Shown here piece after piece: positions 6,464 to 14,266 of a stretch of DNA of 64,000 bases (its first letter is position 1; each line of letters starts with the position of its first letter). The notes beneath the pieces are model-generated. The model was not told the origin of the DNA, did no database searches, and saw only the letters and a list, made by a program, of their open reading frames with translations. The stretch is taken from positions 4,275,850 through 4,339,849 of the forward strand of contig CP050848.1 in NCBI GenBank assembly GCA_014873095.1. The letters are read 5' to 3'. Both the position numbers and the translations under genes were made by a program. This stretch comes from Planctomycetales bacterium ZRK34 (lineage in GTDB: Bacteria; Planctomycetota; Phycisphaerae; Phycisphaerales; Zrk34).

Positions 6464-9045
6464 GTATTTTCCGCAGCCTTGAGTTGGCTGAGGCAGTAGC
6501 TATGCGCGGCCATGGCGGCGCCGGCATCGAAGAACGCCCGAAGACTCAAGACCATCGCCACGATCAGCAACAGTATACCCAGCTCAACGATGCCGCCCCA
6601 GCAGAGCAGGACCGCCGTGCCCAACACCGCGCCCAGCAGAACGAGCAGGGCGCCGGGTACGATCGGCCAGGCTTTGAAGCGGTAAAACTGTCGACCCTGG
6701 CCATGCTCCTCGACGGCCATCAGAACACGCACGCCGCCGCACAGCCCGCCGCGCAGTTCCTGGTCCCACGAGTCGAAGTCGCCGCCGTCCCGCAGCCACG
6801 TGCCGCTATCTCGCAGCAGGTATTCGTGACGGGTCAGCATCGTGTTCGGGTCGATCCATTTCTCGGTCCAGATCGTCCTCACCTTGCGCCACATCGGCCA
6901 GACAAAACGCTTTTTGATCTTCGGGCGTCGCCAGGGAGTCAGGCCCTGCAGAATGCGGCCTTTGAGGCGGACGATGGGCTGGGCGATATGCAGTGCTGCG
7001 ACAATGGTGCGCAGCTTCATCCGCTGCGACCAACTGCGCACCTCCCGCATGTCGGCATTCTTCGCGCTGATGATCGCCTGAATCATCGGCAGTCCGAACG
7101 CGATCGCCAACACCGGCGTGAAGATCAGCAGCGGATTCCACACCAGCCCCGCCAGCGCCACCACCAGCCCGACGAGCACCAGCAGGTACCACTCGGGCAT
7201 CAGCGGCATCGAGTGCAGCACACCGGCCGGTCGGGTGTAGAGCGTCTGAAACAGCGCGGTGCCCCATCGGCCGTGATAGATCCGGTTGCGCCGGAAGATC
7301 AGCGGCAGCGTCAGTCCGTCGCCGTAGATTCGGCCGGCCCAGTGGGCGTGACCGAGCAGGTTGTATCGCTCGGGCCACTTGTTCTGCAGCATCGCTTCGG
7401 CGCGGCCGTAGTTTTTCTGCTGTCGCAGATAGCCGCTGATCGAATCACGCCGATGGTGCCAGACGACCGCAGCGGGATTGAACCGGATCACGCCGCCGGC
7501 ATCCTGCAGCCGCCAGCAAAGGTCCACATCGTCGCCGGCGATGCGGAATGTCGGATCGCATCCGCCGCACGCTTCCAGCGCCGACTTGCGAAACGCCATG
7601 TTGCATCCGGGAATGTGCTCGGCGACCACATCGTCGATCAGCACGTGGTTCGGCCCGCCCGGTGAATGCGCGACGCAGTAGGCCGCTTCGTTGTCTTCGG
7701 GCACGGGCAGGTTCGGCCCGCCGACGCCGATCGCATCGGTCGTCATGAAGGTGTCGGCCAGGTACTGCAGCCAGCGCGGATCGGGATACGCATCATCGTC
7801 GAGGTAGGCGATGATTTCGCCGGTCGCGTGCTGATAGCCGAGGTTTCGTGCGCGGCTGAGTCCGCCGTTGTCCACACGCACTATGCGAAGGTCGCACAGG
7901 TCTTTGAGTTCCTGCCCGAGGCGATACAGAATACTGTTGGTTTTGTCCTGCGAGCCGTCGTCGATGACCACGACTTCGTAGTTGGGATAATCGACCACGG
8001 CGACCTTGCGGATCGTCTCAGCGATCGTGCGCGAACCGTTATAGGTGCAAATGACCACGCTGATGCGGGGCCAGTCACGGTCCATGTTAAAAGGCGTCTG
8101 CTGAATAGCGCGGCTGACGGCTTCGAGCGCGGGCTTGTCATTGCCCTGGCGATCGGTCAGGCCGAAGTCCCAGTCTTCGATGTCCGCGCCGCCACGATAC
8201 CATTCATCGGTCCACTTGAAGATGAATGTGCCCGCAGCGCCCGCGGCGAAACACACGCGAATCTGCCACTGGAGCACTTCGACCTGTTTGTCGTGACCGT
8301 TGCGCAGAGTGTCCAGCCCCACCTCACCAAGCAGCAGCGGACGACTGCCCGCCAGGTTCTGCAAACGAAGCAGGTATCGACGGAGCACGTCTTCGTCTTC
8401 CAGGTAGACATTGGCGCACTGGAAGTCGAGGAAGTCGAGCTTCAGGTATTCGGTCGTCGGGAAGTTGACGTAGGTGACCAGTGCGCCGGGGTCTTCCGCC
8501 TTGATCACATCGAAAAGTCTGCGAATGAATCGCTCGATCTTCGGTCGCCCGTACCACCGCACAATGCTGGGGGGAATTTCATTGCCGACGGCAAATGCGA
8601 ACAACGCCGGGTGCCCGGCCAGTGTGCGAACCGACTCGCGGATGCGCTTGATGATCGCGTTGCGCGTCTTGGCCGAGTCGAGGAAAGTCACGTGCTGTTC
8701 CCAGGGCATGCCCACGAAAACGCGCAAGCCGTTCTCCGACGCCACATCGAGCAGCCAGCGCGGCGGCACCGTGTATGTCCGCACGGTGTTGAACCCCGCC
8801 TTGGCCATGCGGCCGAAGTCGCGGCGCACACGATCGATCGTGTGGTATTCGCACCCGTCCTCGGTGGGTTTGAACGGCCCGTAGGTCACGCCTCGCACGA
8901 GCATCTGCTCGCCATCGGCGTAGAAGAATTTGCCTCGCACCACCGGCCGCTCGCTCAGGAACGGCTCAGCGACCTTAACAAGATCCTTTGTTGATGGCTG
9001 TGTAGTGGTTGTCCGATCGGTGTTGATCGTAGTCATCTTCCCCAT
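6460..9045 (-). CDS. Glycoside-hydrolase-fold / family 2 glycosyltransferase fusion, membrane
   Basis: 861 residues. Residues 35-315 form a GH-A-type TIM barrel: RGVTYGPF near 51, acid/base NE at 155-156 (VGNEIP) and a likely nucleophile at E241 (LLLGEVGLD). Residues 327-560 are a GT2 domain: SVVICTYNG, DDGSxD, DDD at 416-418, GDD at 504-506 and QQKNYGRAE near 542. Hydrophobic segments at about 618-660 and 795-838 anchor it in the membrane. A hydrolase fold joined to a synthase-like transferase suggests combined chain building and trimming or sensing. It is the first gene of the operon. The ATG at 9036 is an alternative start with a GGA/GGGG stretch upstream; the ATG at 9045 has none. Cytoplasmic or periplasmic placement of the barrel is unresolved, since no N-terminal signal is visible. 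Confidence 0.85.
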   Translation of the reverse strand: MGKMTTINTDRTTTTQPSTKDLVKVAEPFLSERPVVRGKFFYADGEQMLVRGVTYGPFKPTEDGCEYHTIDRVRRDFGRMAKAGFNTVRTYTVPPRWLLDVASENGLRVFVGMPWEQHVTFLDSAKTRNAIIKRIRESVRTLAGHPALFAFAVGNEIPPSIVRWYGRPKIERFIRRLFDVIKAEDPGALVTYVNFPTTEYLKLDFLDFQCANVYLEDEDVLRRYLLRLQNLAGSRPLLLGEVGLDTLRNGHDKQVEVLQWQIRVCFAAGAAGTFIFKWTDEWYRGGADIEDWDFGLTDRQGNDKPALEAVSRAIQQTPFNMDRDWPRISVVICTYNGSRTIAETIRKVAVVDYPNYEVVVIDDGSQDKTNSILYRLGQELKDLCDLRIVRVDNGGLSRARNLGYQHATGEIIAYLDDDAYPDPRWLQYLADTFMTTDAIGVGGPNLPVPEDNEAAYCVAHSPGGPNHVLIDDVVAEHIPGCNMAFRKSALEACGGCDPTFRIAGDDVDLCWRLQDAGGVIRFNPAAVVWHHRRDSISGYLRQQKNYGRAEAMLQNKWPERYNLLGHAHWAGRIYGDGLTLPLIFRRNRIYHGRWGTALFQTLYTRPAGVLHSMPLMPEWYLLVLVGLVVALAGLVWNPLLIFTPVLAIAFGLPMIQAIISAKNADMREVRSWSQRMKLRTIVAALHIAQPIVRLKGRILQGLTPWRRPKIKKRFVWPMWRKVRTIWTEKWIDPNTMLTRHEYLLRDSGTWLRDGGDFDSWDQELRGGLCGGVRVLMAVEEHGQGRQFYRFKAWPIVPGALLVLLGAVLGTAVLLCWGGIVELGILLLIVAMVLSLRAFFDAGAAMAAHSYCLSQLKAAENT

Positions 9046-9460
9046 CCGTCATAAGAATTCGAATATCCATAGTCCGTGTGACTAACCCATGGCGCAAAAA
9101 TAATGCCCACTTGGGGCGTGTTCGCGAGTCGGGGATGGCACTACATGGTGTCATGTGGCTGTCTAAAAAAGATTTACATCAATAAAATTTGCGGGTAAAA
9201 ATTTCTCACCGCTGAAAGCTCCGTGCCTGATAAGTAGTCAATATTTGCACACTTGCGTGCCAAATGGAACAGTTTTGGCGCTCGGCGCCATGGATTGCCC
9301 CGTCACAAACGATCGCGCAGAAGGATGAAACAACCTTGCGAAAGCCCAGGTTGGTGCGCATCACAGTTCAATGTTTTCTGGGTTATTCAGTCATCGCGAC
9401 GATCCCTCGCCGCGCCATCGGCGGCAGGCGGCATTGCGGGATGTTGTCGCTCGTGTGACG
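9046..9460. other. Intergenic region upstream of the polysaccharide operon
   Basis: 415 bases with no convincing gene, between the start of the minus-strand operon and the end of the GH106-like gene. The stretch 9150-9260 is distinctly AT-rich against its surroundings. A perfect six-base-pair stem with a three-base loop (TGGCGC, TCG, GCGCCA) lies at 9276-9290. A TTGACT hexamer reads on the minus strand at 9236-9241, but no matching -10 at 16-18 bases was found, so no promoter is called. The operon promoter presumably lies here. Confidence 0.5.
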
Positions 9461-12448
9461 TCAGTTGGCCTGGGGCCATTTGATTTGTTTGTCGACGCCG
9501 AAGTGAAGCTTCACGGGGCCGAGGAGGCCGGATTTCATCAGCGGGTCTTCGGGGCCGTAGCCGCGCAGGTGGGGGAATTTGATGCCTTCGACGCGGCCGG
9601 TGACGTTGGTTTGGGTGTAGCGCTTGTCGGGAGGCAAGTGCGCATCGCCGATCAGGCGATTTACCCACGTGTTGGTCACCGTGATGAGCAGTTGGTTGGA
9701 ACCGGGTTTGGCCGCGCCGGTCAGATCGACATCCCACGGAGCGGTCCACGCGATGCCGAGCGGTTTGCCGTTGAGGTTCACTTCAGCCACGTTGTGTACT
9801 TCCCCGAGGTCGAGTCTGATCGGGCCACGGGCCTGGTCGGCGGACAGTTCAAACGTGATGCGATATGTTGCGGAGCCAGAGTAATACTTGATGCCCTGGT
9901 CGGGGTGATCGTTCCATGCGATCAGTTGATCGAACGTGACTGATTCGGGCGCGCCCCAGCCGGGGGTGAAGCTCACCTGCCAGGGGCCTGTCAGCGGTTG
10001 CGGGGCGTGCACCTCTTTGACGCTCAACGCAATGGGTGCGCCGTTGGATGTCTGCAGTTGATAATCGCCATTTTGCCAGCAGGTCAGTGACAGGCCGTTG
10101 CTGGTGCGGCCGTGTATCTGCACGTGACGGTTTGATGCGTTGATGTTGGTGAGGTGCGGCTGGTCGGCGGGCTTGCGAAACACGACAAACGTGGAGCCGC
10201 CTTCGGGCAGGTTCAGCGGAACGACCGTGCGCCCATCGGCGGTTTGTCGATATACACCCGCCGGTTGAACCTGGCCGCTTTGCGGATCCCACAATTCGGG
10301 TGTTTTGCCGGTGACGCGGAAGGTGCAGTCGGCTTCGCCTTCGCCGGCGACGAAGTAGATGTCCGTGTCATCGCTGCGGCGGTGGATGTATCGGAAGGGG
10401 CCTTCGAAATCAGCGGGGATTTTCAGCGAGGTCAGCACCTCATGAACAGGCGTGTTGGTGATCACCTGTCCCTTGCCGATGGTTTGCGTGGCGGGTGAAT
10501 CGCCTTTGCCCCAGAGTTGCTCGACGAGTTTGCGCACCGCGTCATCGCAATCGGGATAATCACGCAGGCCCGGGGCACGCATCGGCCGGCGCTGGCCCAG
10601 CACGACCGTCGCACCGGCCTGTGCCAACTCGACGACTCGCCGCAGCACGCCCGGCAGCGCGACTTGGTCATCGAGGTCGACAACCAGCAGCCCGTAGCTC
10701 ATCCCGTCCGGGAGCACGAGCCGACTGTCTTTCACGGCCAGCCGTTGCAACAGCACCTCGGTGTTGACCATGTCGAAGGTGTACCCGCTGTCGAGCTTGA
10801 GCGTCGGTTTTTTGCTCCACTGCTCGCCCGGTCCCCAGTGAAGGTACGGCTCGTCACCGACGTACGCGCAGATGTCCGCCACGAAGCGGCCCTCGCGCAG
10901 CAGGGTCTGACAGCGCGCCAGATACGTCAGAAAGACATGCGACTGCTCCCACCAGGTCACATTCGGATTCAGATGCGAGCCGGCGAAGTACTCGATGCCG
11001 GGTTTGCCGAACTCAGGCGGCGAGGCGGTGAACGTGTGCCAGATGAACTGGTTGGCGCCTTCGACGAAAGCGGCATCGGCGCACGGCTTGAGCCGGGCGG
11101 GGTAAACCGACCAGTGGTGCTTCATGTGCGTGAACGCTTCGGTGGCGACCAGCGGCTTGCCGTAGATGTGGGCAGCCATGGCCGGCTGGCGATTCAGCCC
11201 GCGGTACGGATACCAGAACTCACCCTGCGGCATGTCATTGCGGCCGAGAAAGGCGAGTTGGTCGGCGTGCTGAAAGCTCGGCAGCTTGCGGTGCCATGGC
11301 CCGCCGGATTCCGAGTGCCAGGTCAGCCCGGCCGCGTGGGTGAGCTGTTCCAACTTGCCGTAGCAGTTGAGCATGAAGCAGTCGCTGAGCGTGCGGTAGT
11401 AATCACGCAGGAAACGCTCACTGACATCGGCGCTGTCGACGGGCATCCCCGCCAGAATCGGCAGCCACGGCCGCATGTCATATCCGCGGAGCTTTTTGAA
11501 TTCACTTTCGAGTTTGAATGTCCACGTGGGCGTAGCGCCTTCCCAACTCACGCTGTACAGGTGCGTCAGCGTTTGCCGCGCCGCGTCGCCGGCGTCTTCG
11601 ATGAATCGACCGGCCATCCGATGGAAATACGCCTCAACCGCCTCGTCGCTGAGAATGTCGACATCCTTTTCGTGGCCTTCCATCACCGAGCAGGTGAATC
11701 GGATGATCGACCAGCGGCCGGCCGGCGCCTGCCAGTCGAGTTGGCCCTGATTGTTCACGTGATCGGTCAGATCGATCACTTCGACCACGCGGTCATCACC
11801 CAGCTTTGTGCTGACCGCCTGCCAGTTGTCTGACAGGTTCGCTTCACCGGCCGGTTGGTTCGATGCATCTGCATCCGCATCCGCATCCGCATCTGCCTCT
11901 GCTTCGGCATGTCGCGCCGCGATGACGGCGATGTTCCATCGCCCCTCAGCTTCGTCCAGCATGCAACGCACACGGCGTGGCCCGTCGATCGTCGCGCGGG
12001 TCCACGACAGTTTCTTCGGAGCCTGATCGCCGACATCCCACGGGCCTTTCAGCGCCCCGGCGCCGCTGCTGAGGTTCACACTCATGCCCAGCCCGAGTCG
12101 ATCCGCTTCCGCGATGGAGTGTTTGAGCAGCTTGCGCCATGCCGGACTCATGAACGGCATGCGCGGCGGGGGCGGCGGCAGAATGTCGTCGTGATAATTC
12201 CTCGAGTCGAACATCAGCAGGCCGCCGAAGCCCGCCTGTTTCATCGCTTCCATGTCGCGCGTGATCGACTGCTCGGTGACATTGCCGTTGACCCACCACC
12301 AGTAGGCCCACGGCTTGTCATCATCGGCGGGGCGGCTGAACTTCGCTTCCAGCGGGGCGGCCGCACGGGACAAGTCCCCGCTTTGAGCCAGGGCGATGCA
12401 GCTGAAGATCAGAACGAGCAACAGGCACCGTGGCGTGAGTTGAGTCAT
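9461..12448 (-). CDS. Secreted GH106-like alpha-L-rhamnosidase
   Basis: 995 residues with a signal peptide (about 1-30, ending near AAA). The first domain has KPWAYWWWVNGNVTEQSITRD (about 44-64), the hallmark start of GH106-type proteins, followed by MKQAGFGGLLMFDS and a barrel-like body; the C-terminus (about 830-985) is a beta-sandwich typical of these enzymes (LDLGEVHNVAEVNLNGKPLG, then TNTWVNRLIGD). GH106 enzymes release alpha-L-rhamnose from plant or algal glycans. It acts outside the cytoplasm. AGGA lies seven bases before the ATG. An acidic, low-complexity (Asp-Ala) stretch near residues 180-193 is encoded by a hexamer repeat. Monocistronic as far as visible. Rhamnosidase specificity is family-based inference. 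Confidence 0.82.
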   Translation of the reverse strand: MTQLTPRCLLLVLIFSCIALAQSGDLSRAAAPLEAKFSRPADDDKPWAYWWWVNGNVTEQSITRDMEAMKQAGFGGLLMFDSRNYHDDILPPPPPRMPFMSPAWRKLLKHSIAEADRLGLGMSVNLSSGAGALKGPWDVGDQAPKKLSWTRATIDGPRRVRCMLDEAEGRWNIAVIAARHAEAEADADADADADASNQPAGEANLSDNWQAVSTKLGDDRVVEVIDLTDHVNNQGQLDWQAPAGRWSIIRFTCSVMEGHEKDVDILSDEAVEAYFHRMAGRFIEDAGDAARQTLTHLYSVSWEGATPTWTFKLESEFKKLRGYDMRPWLPILAGMPVDSADVSERFLRDYYRTLSDCFMLNCYGKLEQLTHAAGLTWHSESGGPWHRKLPSFQHADQLAFLGRNDMPQGEFWYPYRGLNRQPAMAAHIYGKPLVATEAFTHMKHHWSVYPARLKPCADAAFVEGANQFIWHTFTASPPEFGKPGIEYFAGSHLNPNVTWWEQSHVFLTYLARCQTLLREGRFVADICAYVGDEPYLHWGPGEQWSKKPTLKLDSGYTFDMVNTEVLLQRLAVKDSRLVLPDGMSYGLLVVDLDDQVALPGVLRRVVELAQAGATVVLGQRRPMRAPGLRDYPDCDDAVRKLVEQLWGKGDSPATQTIGKGQVITNTPVHEVLTSLKIPADFEGPFRYIHRRSDDTDIYFVAGEGEADCTFRVTGKTPELWDPQSGQVQPAGVYRQTADGRTVVPLNLPEGGSTFVVFRKPADQPHLTNINASNRHVQIHGRTSNGLSLTCWQNGDYQLQTSNGAPIALSVKEVHAPQPLTGPWQVSFTPGWGAPESVTFDQLIAWNDHPDQGIKYYSGSATYRITFELSADQARGPIRLDLGEVHNVAEVNLNGKPLGIAWTAPWDVDLTGAAKPGSNQLLITVTNTWVNRLIGDAHLPPDKRYTQTNVTGRVEGIKFPHLRGYGPEDPLMKSGLLGPVKLHFGVDKQIKWPQAN
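11867..11908. repeat. Hexanucleotide tandem repeat inside the GH106-like gene
   Basis: About seven copies of a six-base unit (GCATCC and near variants GCATCT, GCCTCT, GCTTCG on the plus strand) encode alternating Asp/Glu and Ala on the minus strand. The repeat keeps the frame at any copy number because the unit is two codons, so slippage would change only linker length. It lies in a predicted surface loop before the SNQPAGEAN linker. Confidence 0.7.
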
Positions 12449-12554
12449 CGCGTGGTCCTATTTGGATGTGACGGAAACCGAAGAAACGTGAACGTCGATT
12501 ATCCGTCACTGCTGCGGGCGGTCAATCGGGCGATCTCCGGGATGGCGGCGCATG

Positions 12555-12581
12555 AAAAAAGCCTCGCCGCGGGGGCGAGGC
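12555..12581 (-). terminator. Intrinsic terminator of rpmB
   Basis: On the minus strand a perfect eight-base-pair stem (GCCTCGCC / GGCGAGGC, positions 12561-12568 and 12574-12581) with a five-base loop is followed immediately by six T (12555-12560). It lies 26 bases after the rpmB stop. Confidence 0.9.
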
Positions 12582-12606
12582 TTGTCAGATCAAATCAGTC
12601 GAACGC

Positions 12607-12882
12607 TCAGGCGGATTCGGCGGCCTGCTGGTTCGTGTAAGCGTATTTACGCTTCAGGGGCTTGACGACCAGGCCCATGCGGATGGCCTTGGTCGAAACC
12701 TTGATGCGCTGGGCCTTGCCGTCGACCAGAGCGGTGACATTCTGAATGTTCGGGCGGAACTTCCGCTTGGTCTTGCCGGTGATCTTCTTACCGACGCCGC
12801 CAAGGTACTTGGCCTTGCCGCGGTAGCGGAGGCTGCGTCCGAAGCTGGTCTTACGTCCTGTGAAAGCACATTCGCGGGGCAT
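12607..12882 (-). CDS. rpmB: 50S ribosomal protein L28
   Basis: 91 residues. L28 is a large-subunit protein needed for late ribosome assembly. The start MPRECAFTGRKTSFGRSLRYRG, the KRKFRPNIQNV segment at about 41-51 and the KVSTKAIR segment near 62-69 are typical of the family, although bacterial L28 is usually shorter (about 60-80 residues): this one has a C-terminal tail ending KYAYTNQQAAESA. No zinc-binding cysteine set is visible (only one cysteine, at residue 5). It diverges from rpsU and has its own promoter and terminator, so it forms a single-gene unit. Confidence 0.95.
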   Translation of the reverse strand: MPRECAFTGRKTSFGRSLRYRGKAKYLGGVGKKITGKTKRKFRPNIQNVTALVDGKAQRIKVSTKAIRMGLVVKPLKRKYAYTNQQAAESA

Positions 12883-12926
12883 AATCGTGATCCTGTACCG
12901 TTGGGTCGGAAAATGCGAAGTCGGGT

Positions 12927-12955
12927 AGTATACCGACCGGTGGGGACCAAAGCAA
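12927..12955 (-). promoter_or_regulatory. Sigma-70-type promoter of rpmB
   Basis: Minus strand: -35 TTGCTT (12950-12955), a 17-base spacer, and -10 TATACT (12927-12932). The ATG of rpmB is 45 bases downstream of the -10, with AGGA seven to eight bases before it. Confidence 0.8.
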
Positions 12956-12997
12956 CCGCCCGGGGCGACGAAATCGCGTTATTTCCAGCCCAGCCCC

Positions 12998-13026
12998 TTG
13001 CCTGGGGGCGGGGCCTATGCAATAAT
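12998..13026 (+). promoter_or_regulatory. Sigma-70-type promoter of rpsU
   Basis: Plus strand: -35 TTGCCT (12998-13003), a 17-base spacer, and -10 AATAAT (13021-13026), 44 bases before the rpsU ATG. It is arranged back to back with the rpmB promoter, which fits two strongly expressed ribosomal protein genes. Confidence 0.75.
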
Positions 13027-13070
13027 GCCCGACTCGCAACTGAAGATACCCGAACAAGGACTCTGACCCT

Positions 13071-13277
13071 ATGGCGATTCGAATCAAAGGTCGTGGCGGC
13101 GAAACGGTTGAGCAAATGCTCCGCCGCTTCAAGAAGATGTGCGAAAAAGAAGGTTTGACCAAGGACATCAAGAAGAACGCCTACTACGAGAAGCCCTCCG
13201 AGCGTCGCCGCCGCGCCGCCCGCAAGAGCCAGAAGCGCCAGCAGAAGGGCCCGGCTCCCGCCGGCCGCCGTCGCTGA
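13071..13277 (+). CDS. rpsU: 30S ribosomal protein S21
   Basis: 68 residues, very basic. S21 is a small-subunit protein that helps initiation. The sequence VEQMLRRFKKMCEKEGL followed by KKNAYYEKPSERRRRAARK matches the family closely and has the usual length. The C-terminal tail is Arg/Lys/Gly/Pro-rich (ending AGRRR), common in GC-rich genomes. An AAGGA stretch lies about 11 bases upstream. The rsfS gene begins 49 bases downstream, so the two may be transcribed together. Confidence 0.96.
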   Translation: MAIRIKGRGGETVEQMLRRFKKMCEKEGLTKDIKKNAYYEKPSERRRRAARKSQKRQQKGPAPAGRRR

Positions 13278-13326
13278 GTCTCGGCCCCCGGACCGGAAGT
13301 TTCCTGCATACCGGTCTGCCGATCTG

Positions 13327-13776
13327 ATGACAGATTCCCCTGATCAAAACACAGACCCGACTCCGGACCCACCCGGGGCGTCCACTGACGCGCATGACTT
13401 TGCCATGCACGCCGCTCGCCTTTTGGCCGACTGCAAGTGCGAAGACGTCGTCGTGCAGGATCTGCGCGGCCTGAGCCAGGTCACCGATTTCTACGTAATC
13501 GTCACCGGCACCAGTCAGCGGCAGATTCATTCCGTCGCCGATGATCTGAAACGCCTGGCCCGGGCCGAGGGCCACACCCCCATGGGCATCCACGGTGATG
13601 GGGCCAGCACGTGGGTCGTCGCTGATTTCGTTGATGTCGTGGTCCACCTTTTCGACAGTCATACGCGGTCGTATTACGACCTTGAATCACTCTGGGCCGA
13701 GGCCAAGCGCGTCGATTGGCGCGCCGCCACCGAGCCCGGGCAGTTCACCCATCTGCTGAGTCGCGCCGCCGGATGA
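13327..13776 (+). CDS. rsfS: Ribosomal silencing factor RsfS
   Basis: 149 residues. RsfS binds L14 of the large subunit and blocks subunit joining when nutrients are scarce. The family core is complete: CEDVVVQDLRGLSQVTDFYVI (about 38-58), TGTSxRQIxSVAD, then DFVDVVVHLF near 102-111 and a final YYDLESLW. The first 25 residues are an acidic, proline-rich extension (DQNTDPTPDPPG) not needed by the core. It follows rpsU and precedes panD, so a ribosome-linked operon is plausible. Confidence 0.94.
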   Translation: MTDSPDQNTDPTPDPPGASTDAHDFAMHAARLLADCKCEDVVVQDLRGLSQVTDFYVIVTGTSQRQIHSVADDLKRLARAEGHTPMGIHGDGASTWVVADFVDVVVHLFDSHTRSYYDLESLWAEAKRVDWRAATEPGQFTHLLSRAAG

Positions 13777-13838
13777 TCGGCGTCGACAAGTCGCGGCGGG
13801 GTGAATACCATAAGTGCGAACGCAATCGAGCGCATGCC

Positions 13839-14231
13839 ATGTTTGTCAAAGTCCTTCGAGCCAAGATTCACGGCGCCACGATCACGCAGACCGATCCGGC
13901 CTACGTCGGATCGATCACGATCGACGAAGATCTGCTGCGCGCCAGCGGCATCCGCCCCAACGAAGTCGTGCTCATCGCCGACTCCAACAACGGGACGCGC
14001 TTTGAAACGTATGTCATCAAAGGTGAGGCTGGCTCGGGCATCATCGGCGTCAACGGGGCTGCGGCTCGTCTGGTCACCCGCGGCGACAAGATCATCATCT
14101 TCGCCCACTACCTGATGGGCCCCGAGCAATTGGACGATCATGAGGCGGACGTCGTCGTGGTCGATGAACACAATCGCATCGCCAAGCAACTGAAGTATCC
14201 GAGTTCGCTGAACGAGACGATCCCGTCCTGA
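13839..14231 (+). CDS. panD: Aspartate 1-decarboxylase proenzyme PanD
   Basis: 130 residues. It decarboxylates L-aspartate to beta-alanine for pantothenate and coenzyme A. The self-processing site is exactly where it should be: Gly24-Ser25 in DPAYVGSITID, where cleavage makes the pyruvoyl group. K9 (RAKIHGATIT) and the N72-G-A-A region (GVNGAAAR) are also present. A frame extending upstream to 13716 exists, but the ATG at 13839 gives the normal family length and correct Gly24-Ser25 numbering. It starts 62 bases after rsfS. Confidence 0.94.
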   Translation: MFVKVLRAKIHGATITQTDPAYVGSITIDEDLLRASGIRPNEVVLIADSNNGTRFETYVIKGEAGSGIIGVNGAAARLVTRGDKIIIFAHYLMGPEQLDDHEADVVVVDEHNRIAKQLKYPSSLNETIPS

Positions 14232-14266
14232 CCTCGCCCGCGCCCTGCGCCACGGGGTTTTCTTAA

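Noticed and set aside
9046..9460. Promoter for the polysaccharide operon at 9236-9241 (TTGACT)
   Set aside because: The expected -10 position holds CTTTCA; no other good pair was found, so only the region is recorded.
12607..12882. Reading the L28 tail as a separate fusion
   Set aside because: The last 15 residues are ordinary charged tail; no second domain, so a simple extension is the better explanation.
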